Positions 58,572 to 64,000 of a DNA stretch of 64,000 nt are shown one piece after another. Source of the DNA: Armatimonadota bacterium (GTDB lineage: Bacteria > Armatimonadota > Fimbriimonadia > Fimbriimonadales > Fimbriimonadaceae). The notes under the pieces are model-generated. The model had not been told where the DNA came from. It made no database searches and was given only the letters and a program-made list of their open reading frames with translations. The DNA lies in contig JBAXHT010000001.1 in NCBI GenBank assembly GCA_037138755.1, positions 95,805-159,804 on the forward strand. Reading direction: 5' to 3'. Within the stretch, counting starts at the first letter, position 1. Each line of letters starts with the position of its first letter. A program made the position numbers and the translations under genes.

Positions 58572-60100
58572 TCAAACCTGGCGAAATGCCACTTGGTGAT
58601 CTGCGCCAACTGGCAAACCATTTTGCGCCCGTTAAACTTGATCATAGTTGCTGGGCTGCCGTCGAAGCTTCATCCCAAACGGTACAAGAAATCGTCAGAA
58701 AGGGCGATCCTGCCTACGGAATCAATACTGGTTTTGGAAAACTAGCGAAGGTACAGATCCCGAACGACCAGCTCTCTCAGTTGCAGCTCAACCTTGTTCG
58801 CTCCCACGCCGTCGGAGTTGGAGAATTGTTGGACAACCAGACGGTCCGGCTGATCCTTGTCCTCAAGATTGCGTCGCTTGCGCGAGGCTTCAGTGGGATT
58901 CGACGTGAGGTAATCGAAGCTCTGATCGAGATGCACAACTCCGAGGTCTGGCCCTGCATCCCTTGCCAAGGATCTGTCGGTGCATCCGGCGATCTGGCTC
59001 CGCTTGCGCACCTCGTGTTGCCATTGCTAGGCGAAGGAGAAGCGATTTATCAAGGTGAGCGGCTACCCGCTTCTGCGGCTCTTCAGAAGGCGGGGCTTAA
59101 ACCGATTAACCTTGGTCCGAAGGAGGGTCTCGCACTGCTCAATGGAACCCAAGTCTCCACAGCGATCGCCCTGAAAGGGCTCTTTTTGACCGAGCAAGCG
59201 TTCGCGGCGGCAATCGTTTCGGGAGCAATGAGTGTGGATGCCGCAAAGGGTTCAGACGAGCCGTTTGATTCTCGAATCCATGAGGTGCGAGGGCACCCAA
59301 CTCAGGTGACTGTCGCTCGGTTGTACCGAGACCTCCTCTCCGGAAGCGAGATTAGAGAGTCTCACCGAGAAGGAGACGATCGAGTTCAGGATCCGTATTC
59401 CCTTCGATGCCAACCCCAGGTAATGGGAGCTTGCCTTGAAATCATCCAGAATGCTGCCAGAACTCTGACGATCGAGGCTAATGCGGTGAGCGATAACCCG
59501 CTTGTCTTCTCGGACACGATCGAAGTACTGAGCGGTGGAAACTTCCACGCGGAGCCGGTGGCCTTTGCTGCCGACACGCTGGCTCTGGCGTGCGCCGAGA
59601 TTGGATCACTTGCAGAAAGAAGGATAGCTCTCCTGATCGATTCGGCGATATCCGGCCTCCCGGCTTTCTTGGTAGCAAAGCCCGGTCTTAACAGCGGATT
59701 TATGATCGCCCACGTCACTGCGGCAGCTCTGGTCAGCGAGAATAAGACGCTCTGTCACCCTGCCAGCATTGACTCAATCCCAACAAGTGCCAACCAAGAA
59801 GACCACGTTTCCATGGCAACATTTGCTGCCCGCAAACTCGCGACCATTGCCCAAAATGTGCGCCACGTGATCGCGATTGAACTACTTGCCGCCGCCCAAG
59901 GCATCGAATTTCATCGTCCGCTCAAAACTTCTTCGGCTTTAGAGGCCGTCCACCAACTCATCAGAGACCGCGTCGCCCCGTACGATGAAGATCGCTTCTT
60001 CGGCGGTGACTTTGCCGCGATCGAGAAGATGATTCACGACGATCTGCTCACCTCATTCAGCCAAGGAGTGCTGCCTTCGTTCCAGGAGGCAGATTGCTAG
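58568..60100 (+). CDS. hutH: Histidine ammonia-lyase
   Basis: A 510-residue enzyme that deaminates histidine to urocanate. [16 protein letters not shown] and [20 protein letters not shown] carry the family signature; Ala139-Ser140-Gly141 form the autocatalytic MIO cofactor. [31 protein letters not shown] and [20 protein letters not shown] are further core motifs. The start is TTG at 58568, within the hutU stop (TTGA). Its TAG is overlapped by the hutG TTG start region. Confidence 0.98.
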   Translation: MIKPGEMPLGDLRQLANHFAPVKLDHSCWAAVEASSQTVQEIVRKGDPAYGINTGFGKLAKVQIPNDQLSQLQLNLVRSHAVGVGELLDNQTVRLILVLKIASLARGFSGIRREVIEALIEMHNSEVWPCIPCQGSVGASGDLAPLAHLVLPLLGEGEAIYQGERLPASAALQKAGLKPINLGPKEGLALLNGTQVSTAIALKGLFLTEQAFAAAIVSGAMSVDAAKGSDEPFDSRIHEVRGHPTQVTVARLYRDLLSGSEIRESHREGDDRVQDPYSLRCQPQVMGACLEIIQNAARTLTIEANAVSDNPLVFSDTIEVLSGGNFHAEPVAFAADTLALACAEIGSLAERRIALLIDSAISGLPAFLVAKPGLNSGFMIAHVTAAALVSENKTLCHPASIDSIPTSANQEDHVSMATFAARKLATIAQNVRHVIAIELLAAAQGIEFHRPLKTSSALEAVHQLIRDRVAPYDEDRFFGGDFAAIEKMIHDDLLTSFSQGVLPSFQEADC

Positions 60101-60993
60101 TCCCTGGCTGGTCTGGAAGGGACGACGAACCCGGCGAACGCTGGCATCAAGTGGTTCGGCAATGGGCACAATCAACTAGAGGGGGCGTCGCATTTTCAGG
60201 ATTTGCGGGCGACGAAGGAGTTCGGCGGAATCAAGGACGCCTGGGTGCGTCAGAGGGGCCTGCTGCTTTGCGGGCAATGATGTCTAACCTTGCGACTGTC
60301 CGGTCAGACCTGTTCGACTGTGGTGACGTCACTGTTAAGAGCCATGAGTTTGAAGTCGCTCAGCTCATCTATGCCGACAGAATCGCTCAGAGCATCAATA
60401 CCGAGAACCTCGCTATCGGCCTCGGCGGTGGACATGAGATCGCATTCGGTTCGTACCTAGGGCTGACTAAATCCGAACTGGTGGGCAAAGGCGACCGGAT
60501 CGGAATCATTAACCTGGATTCTCACTTCGACCTGAGACCCGGCGAGCCCTCTTCGGGAACCCCATTCGCCCAGGCACTTGAACTAGGGGGCGGCAACACC
60601 CACTACCTCGCGCTCGGAATCAGCGAGGCCGCCAACGGTAGATCGCTTTTTGAGCGAGCCGACGCGATGGGTGCACATTATGTCCTCGACCGTGATCTTG
60701 ATCAGGCTCCGGTCGCGCAAGTACGGGTCGCTCTCGACAAGGTTGATCACTTATACGTTTCGCTCGATTTAGATGTGTTACCAGCCTCAGTCGCCCCCGG
60801 CGTTTCGGCTCCGGCGGCGCGAGGTGTGCCCTTTGATGTCATCAATCAGATTCTCCAAATCACAGCGGCGAGCGGAAAACTGAGAGTCTTCGACGTTGCT
60901 GAACTAAACCCTAGATACGACATCGATAACCGCACCGCCCGAACCGCAGCTCGCTTAATCTGGGAAGTAGTGAGAGCATGGAAGCCGTCATGA
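60094..60993 (+). CDS. hutG: Formimidoylglutamase (arginase family)
   Basis: A 299-residue ureohydrolase cleaving N-formimidoyl-glutamate to glutamate and formamide. [29 protein letters not shown] and [16 protein letters not shown] contain the manganese-binding His/Asp residues. The context fixes the specificity against arginase/agmatinase. It starts with TTG at 60094, with a strong AGGAGG site 7 nt upstream, and overlaps hutH by 7 bases. The route is therefore the one-step formamide branch, not the HutF/formylglutamate branch. Confidence 0.95.
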   Translation: MLVPGWSGRDDEPGERWHQVVRQWAQSTRGGVAFSGFAGDEGVRRNQGRLGASEGPAALRAMMSNLATVRSDLFDCGDVTVKSHEFEVAQLIYADRIAQSINTENLAIGLGGGHEIAFGSYLGLTKSELVGKGDRIGIINLDSHFDLRPGEPSSGTPFAQALELGGGNTHYLALGISEAANGRSLFERADAMGAHYVLDRDLDQAPVAQVRVALDKVDHLYVSLDLDVLPASVAPGVSAPAARGVPFDVINQILQITAASGKLRVFDVAELNPRYDIDNRTARTAARLIWEVVRAWKPS

Positions 60994-62159
60994 ATCCATT
61001 TATGCCAATTCATAATGTCAACGTTGCCACAATGGTCGGCGAAGACTACGGGATTCTCTATAACCATGACATTGACTGCAAAGATGGTCTAATCAACTCC
61101 GTCACCCCGACTAGGAATCCTATCCCCACCACTACGTGGCTTACCCCCGGCTTGATTGACTGCCACACCCACCTCGTCTATGCTGGAGATCGCTCCAACG
61201 AGTTCGAAGCCCGACTCTCTGGCGACACCTACGCACAGATCGCTCATCGAGGCGGAGGCATTCTGAGCACTGTCGCGGCAACCAGAGACGCAAGCGAAGG
61301 TGAGCTTCGAATATTTGCCCAAAAGAGACTCAATAGGCTCACTTCAGAGGGAGTCACTACTGTCGAAGTCAAATCAGGATACGGACTGGATCTTGAGTCC
61401 GAAGCCAAGATCCTCAAGGTTGCTTCAATGCTACTTGGGGCAAACATCCGCCGAACACTTCTGGCTGCCCACACTGTCCCACCAGAGTTCAAGTCAAATA
61501 CGGACAGTTACGTTGATGAAGTGTGCAACGTCATCATTCCCGCCCTCGCCAACAATTGCGAAGCGGTCGATGCGTTCTGCGAAGGCGTAGCGTTTTCACC
61601 TTCCCAAACCCAACGCGTCTTCGATGCCGCAAAGAAGTTTGGACTTCCTGTTAAGCTACATGCGGATCAACTATCGGACCTCGGCGGGGCGGGTCTCGCA
61701 GCCCAAAATCGAGCACTTTCAGCGGATCACGTTGAATACACTTCGGAAGAATCTGTGCGTCAAATGAAAGAGAGCGGAACCGTCGCGGTTCTTCTCCCCG
61801 GAGCTTTCTATTATCTCCGTGAAACTCAAAAGCCACCCATCAATGCCTTTCGAGAACATGGAGTTCCAATGGCGGTAGCGACCGACCACAATCCCGGGAC
61901 CAGCCCATGCCTTTCGCTACTTCTGTGCATGAACATGGCGTGCGTCCTCTTCGGCCTGAGCCCTCTAGAAGCCCTTCAGGGAGTAACAAAAAACGCGGCC
62001 AAGGCTCTGGGAATGCAAGACCAAATCGGCACAATTGAACTAGGAAAGCGGGCTGATTTCGCTCTCTTTAACGTTGACCATCCTCGGGCAATAGCATCGA
62101 GTTTCGGTGTCAATCCCTGCCTCGGAACCTACATTGGTGGGTTCCTGCCTAACGACTAA
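60990..62159 (+). CDS. hutI: Imidazolonepropionase
   Basis: A 389-residue amidohydrolase opening imidazolonepropionate to formimidoylglutamate. LTPGLIDCHTHLVYAGDR (metal HxH), LAAHTVPPEF, VKLHADQLSDLGGAGLA (His) and ATDHNPGTSP (Asp) are the active-site motifs. I start at ATG 60990 because it overlaps the hutG stop as ATGA; ATG 60978 would add four residues. It is the last hut gene; the tail overlaps idi by 11 bases on the other strand. Confidence 0.97.
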   Translation: MNPFMPIHNVNVATMVGEDYGILYNHDIDCKDGLINSVTPTRNPIPTTTWLTPGLIDCHTHLVYAGDRSNEFEARLSGDTYAQIAHRGGGILSTVAATRDASEGELRIFAQKRLNRLTSEGVTTVEVKSGYGLDLESEAKILKVASMLLGANIRRTLLAAHTVPPEFKSNTDSYVDEVCNVIIPALANNCEAVDAFCEGVAFSPSQTQRVFDAAKKFGLPVKLHADQLSDLGGAGLAAQNRALSADHVEYTSEESVRQMKESGTVAVLLPGAFYYLRETQKPPINAFREHGVPMAVATDHNPGTSPCLSLLLCMNMACVLFGLSPLEALQGVTKNAAKALGMQDQIGTIELGKRADFALFNVDHPRAIASSFGVNPCLGTYIGGFLPND

Positions 62160-62670
62160 GCTCTTCAAACCCATCCAAGATCAACCCGAGCCAGGGAGCA
62201 AAATCCTCGGGCCGAGTGGCGAGCTCTGACCGCAGATCGGCCAGAGAGACCCAGCGGATCGCAGAAACTTCCTCTTCTGAAAACGGTACTTCCGCATCCC
62301 AGCGGCCAACGAAGACGCTGTCCAGCTCCTTCTCGGTCAATCCGGAAACCGGATCGGAAGCGGAGTAGCGAAACTCCCCGAGTTTTTTCAGTTCGACTTC
62401 GATTCCGAGTTCACGCTCTGCAGTCCTGACCGACGCAGACATTGTGCTTTCACCGGGCCAAGGATGCGAACAACAACTGTTCGCCCACTTTCCGGCAAAG
62501 TGGTACTTCGAAAGCGCGCGTTGCTGAATCAACAGTTGGCCCGCTGCGTTGAACAGAAACACAGAAATCGCCCGGTGCCAAGTCCCACCGTTTTGATGAG
62601 CAGCGAGCTTACCAATGGAGCCAATCGTCTCGCCTCGGTCGTTCACGACCTGCAGAAGCTCATCGACCAT
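62149..62670 (-). CDS. idi: Isopentenyl-diphosphate delta-isomerase, type 1
   Basis: A 173-residue Nudix-fold isomerase that interconverts IPP and DMAPP. GTWHRAISVFLFNAAGQLLI, KWANSCCSHPWPGES (catalytic Cys and metal His) and ASVRTAERELGIE are the type 1 signatures; the second catalytic Glu is in DSVFVGRWD-to-EEEVSAIRW. It overlaps crtB by 11 bases on the same strand and is the distal gene of an acyltransferase-crtB-idi unit, supplying precursors for carotenoids. Confidence 0.95.
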   Translation of the reverse strand: MVDELLQVVNDRGETIGSIGKLAAHQNGGTWHRAISVFLFNAAGQLLIQQRALSKYHFAGKWANSCCSHPWPGESTMSASVRTAERELGIEVELKKLGEFRYSASDPVSGLTEKELDSVFVGRWDAEVPFSEEEVSAIRWVSLADLRSELATRPEDFAPWLGLILDGFEELSR

Positions 62671-63559
62671 GCGCCACCAAATGGATCAGCACACGCTCAT
62701 CGTCGGCAACCACCCTGGCGGCGCAGAAGAGTTTCTGCCGCTTTGACGTCCGAGCCCGTTTGGTGAACACGTTGTAACGATTAGCCTCAATGCGCCCCAA
62801 AATTTCGGAGTACAGGATTCGAGCAACGAGGACGGCCTTTCGCATCCTCCGCGGTAAGCGGTAAGTGCCAGTATCGGAGAATCGGTAGAGCTCGCGGGCG
62901 CGATCAATCTCAAATTTCATGAGAGCTTCGATCTCTGGCGTCACAACCCCTCGTTCGAGATCTGCTCGTGAGACACCGAACCGTTCCATGTCCTCGCGCG
63001 GCAGGTACACCCGTTTCCGATCACGAAGGTCTTCTCCTACATCGCGGAGGAAGTTTGTAAGCTGCATCGCTTCACCCAGTGCTTTCGCTCGAAGCATTGT
63101 GTCTTCGTCTGTTGGAGCGTCCATTGCGTAGCACATCATCACCCCAATCGCACACGCGGAACCCCGCATGTAGCCTCGCAAGTCTTCGTACCTTTCGTAC
63201 TCAGCCTGATCAATGTCTTGGATCATGGCGTCGATGAAGCAGTGCGCCTCTTCGACGGGAATCCCACATTCGGCAACTGCGTCGCAAAAGGCTCTCATCG
63301 CCCAATGTTCCGGACGCTCACCAGCCAAACCACGAACCATTTGATTACGCCAATCCTCAAGATTTGCGCGCTGTTGCTCTAACGTAAGTCCGCCGGGGTT
63401 ATCTACCCACTCGTCGGCGATGCGTACAAAGCCATAGATCGCATGAACTCGTCGTCTGATCTTAGCTGGGAACCGCAAAGTGGCGTAGTAATATGTCGTC
63501 CCAAACTTCTTGTGGACCCTTCTGCACAGCTCGATATCATTGCGGCTTGCGTAACTCAT
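62660..63559 (-). CDS. crtB: Phytoene/squalene synthase
   Basis: A 299-residue head-to-head prenyl synthase. YGFVRIADEWVDNPGG contains the first Asp-rich motif (DExxD) and AMQLTNFLRDVGEDLRDRKR the second (DxxxD) plus the downstream VYLPREDMERFGV. With the isoprenoid isomerase beside it, phytoene synthesis from two GGPP is most likely; squalene synthase activity is possible. It overlaps both neighbours (4 and 11 bases). crtI and other carotenoid genes are not in the window. Confidence 0.9.
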   Translation of the reverse strand: MSYASRNDIELCRRVHKKFGTTYYYATLRFPAKIRRRVHAIYGFVRIADEWVDNPGGLTLEQQRANLEDWRNQMVRGLAGERPEHWAMRAFCDAVAECGIPVEEAHCFIDAMIQDIDQAEYERYEDLRGYMRGSACAIGVMMCYAMDAPTDEDTMLRAKALGEAMQLTNFLRDVGEDLRDRKRVYLPREDMERFGVSRADLERGVVTPEIEALMKFEIDRARELYRFSDTGTYRLPRRMRKAVLVARILYSEILGRIEANRYNVFTKRARTSKRQKLFCAARVVADDERVLIHLVAHGR

Positions 63560-64000
63560 TTCTTGGCAAACCTCTTCATGCTCATTCGCTCATTCACGTC
63601 GCCGGTTCCCTTCGCGAGTACCGAAAAATCTTCGCCGGTCGCGACGCGTTCCTTCAGATTGGCCAACTCGGTTGATAACCGATCATGACAATTTTCCAGA
63701 GAAGAAAACGAATGCGCCGTGCCCAAACTGACCCAGGCTTCCGGGCGCTCGTGGATCGAATGCTCGTAATAAATGGCGGTGGGCACTAACGTTACCCCTT
63801 TCACCTTTTCCGCAACGAGTTGGAGTGCCTTGCCGAGAGGCCAAATATGTGGTGGACGGTGCAAAATGCCCTCTGCAAAGAGCATCAAAGACTGTTGCTC
63901 AGAGTTCATCAGGCGAATCGTCTTTTTGATTGTCCCCGCGCGTCCAGTCGTATCGCCGGCGGCGTACCGCATCCCTCCGACCTTAGAAAACAGCGGAAAG
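63556..64000 (-). CDS. PlsC-type acyltransferase (N-terminus beyond window edge)
   Basis: The reading frame is open to the window end; about 148 C-terminal residues are visible, including a GGMRYAAGDTTGRAGT segment and SLMLFAEGILHRPPHIWPLG, which aligns with the FPEGTRS motif of 1-acylglycerol-3-phosphate acyltransferases (FAEGILH). The catalytic HxxxxD would lie outside the window. Its TGA overlaps the crtB start (ATGA). In carotenoid clusters such enzymes acylate carotenoid glycosides or membrane lipids; which applies cannot be said. Confidence 0.75.
   Translation of the reverse strand, partial: FPLFSKVGGMRYAAGDTTGRAGTIKKTIRLMNSEQQSLMLFAEGILHRPPHIWPLGKALQLVAEKVKGVTLVPTAIYYEHSIHERPEAWVSLGTAHSFSSLENCHDRLSTELANLKERVATGEDFSVLAKGTGDVNERMSMKRFAKK

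Noticed and set aside
1-64000. CRISPR arrays, tRNA or rRNA genes, prophage, IS elements
   Set aside because: Scanned by eye; no regularly spaced repeats, cloverleaf-type segments, integrases or transposases found, though short tRNAs could be missed without a covariance-model search.

Overview
The window is a dense bacterial chromosome segment with no rRNA, tRNA, CRISPR, integrase or IS transposase that I can see. Several traits point to Armatimonadota, probably close to the Fimbriimonadia. They are a type IV pilin-like prepilin with the hydrophobic helix followed by FPVFAQAK, a PEP-CTERM exported protein, several Tat-exported Gfo/Idh/MocA oxidoreductases, and many housekeeping genes preceded by a TANNNT box exactly 6 nt before the start codon. 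The phylum assignment is an inference and was not tested.

Layout. 1-5.8 kb: an XRE/cupin regulator (cut at the left edge) coupled to a GNAT acetyltransferase, pyrG, a large unknown secreted protein built of three repeated modules, and a GH5-like glycosidase. 6-10 kb: an unusual secreted caspase-like protease with an EF-hand and two Tudor-like modules, peptidase E, three small proteins (two missing from ordinary ORF lists) and a class III aminotransferase. 10-20 kb: a divergent MarR/epimerase pair sharing a palindrome, an erythromycin-esterase homologue, a 2-hydroxyacid dehydrogenase, DinB, an outer-membrane protein, DUF4337, glyQ, a PEP-CTERM beta-propeller, an HD-GYP protein and three tandem tatA-like genes. 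20-29 kb: pyruvate phosphate dikinase, an S41 and an M28 peptidase, a Gfo/Idh oxidoreductase and small unknown proteins, including a 2H-phosphoesterase relative without its histidines.

29-34 kb is a compact histidine biosynthesis operon (hisG-hisH-hisF-hisA/I/E-hisD). It is preceded by a 15-residue leader peptide containing eight His codons, whose end runs into a perfect terminator hairpin with a U-tract: a textbook attenuator layout. HisA, HisI and HisE are fused in one 419-residue polypeptide. 34-42 kb: a PQQ-type sugar dehydrogenase, Mrr-like nuclease, phosphomannomutase, endonuclease IV, a J-domain/WD40 fusion, a thioredoxin-like protein, pruA, and two related REP-like palindromic elements flanking a DUF2200 gene. 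42-48 kb: a likely 3-keto-glycoside pair (Gfo/Idh plus DUF1080), the prepilin and a lipoprotein, an unknown protein paralogous to the one at 20 kb, DusC-like, an APH-family kinase and an epimerase. 49-57 kb: RecQ and a sugar cluster (aldo/keto reductase, GH29 fucosidase, GH67 alpha-glucuronidase, divergent hexuronate-type MFS transporter). 57-62 kb: the hutU-hutH-hutG-hutI histidine degradation operon. 62-64 kb: idi, crtB and an acyltransferase cut by the right edge, on the opposite strand, suggesting carotenoid synthesis.

The genome style is very compact. Co-directional genes overlap by 4-16 bases, often ATGA or TTGA, and most convergent pairs overlap tail to tail, three of them sharing a CTAG that supplies both stop codons. 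Histidine synthesis and breakdown lie 23 kb apart in the same window. The most novel-looking items are the histidine attenuator, the HisA-HisI-HisE fusion, the 6-nt leaderless promoter rule, the caspase/EF-hand/Tudor protein, the paired unknown family at 20.0 and 45.5 kb, and the triple tatA-like cluster.
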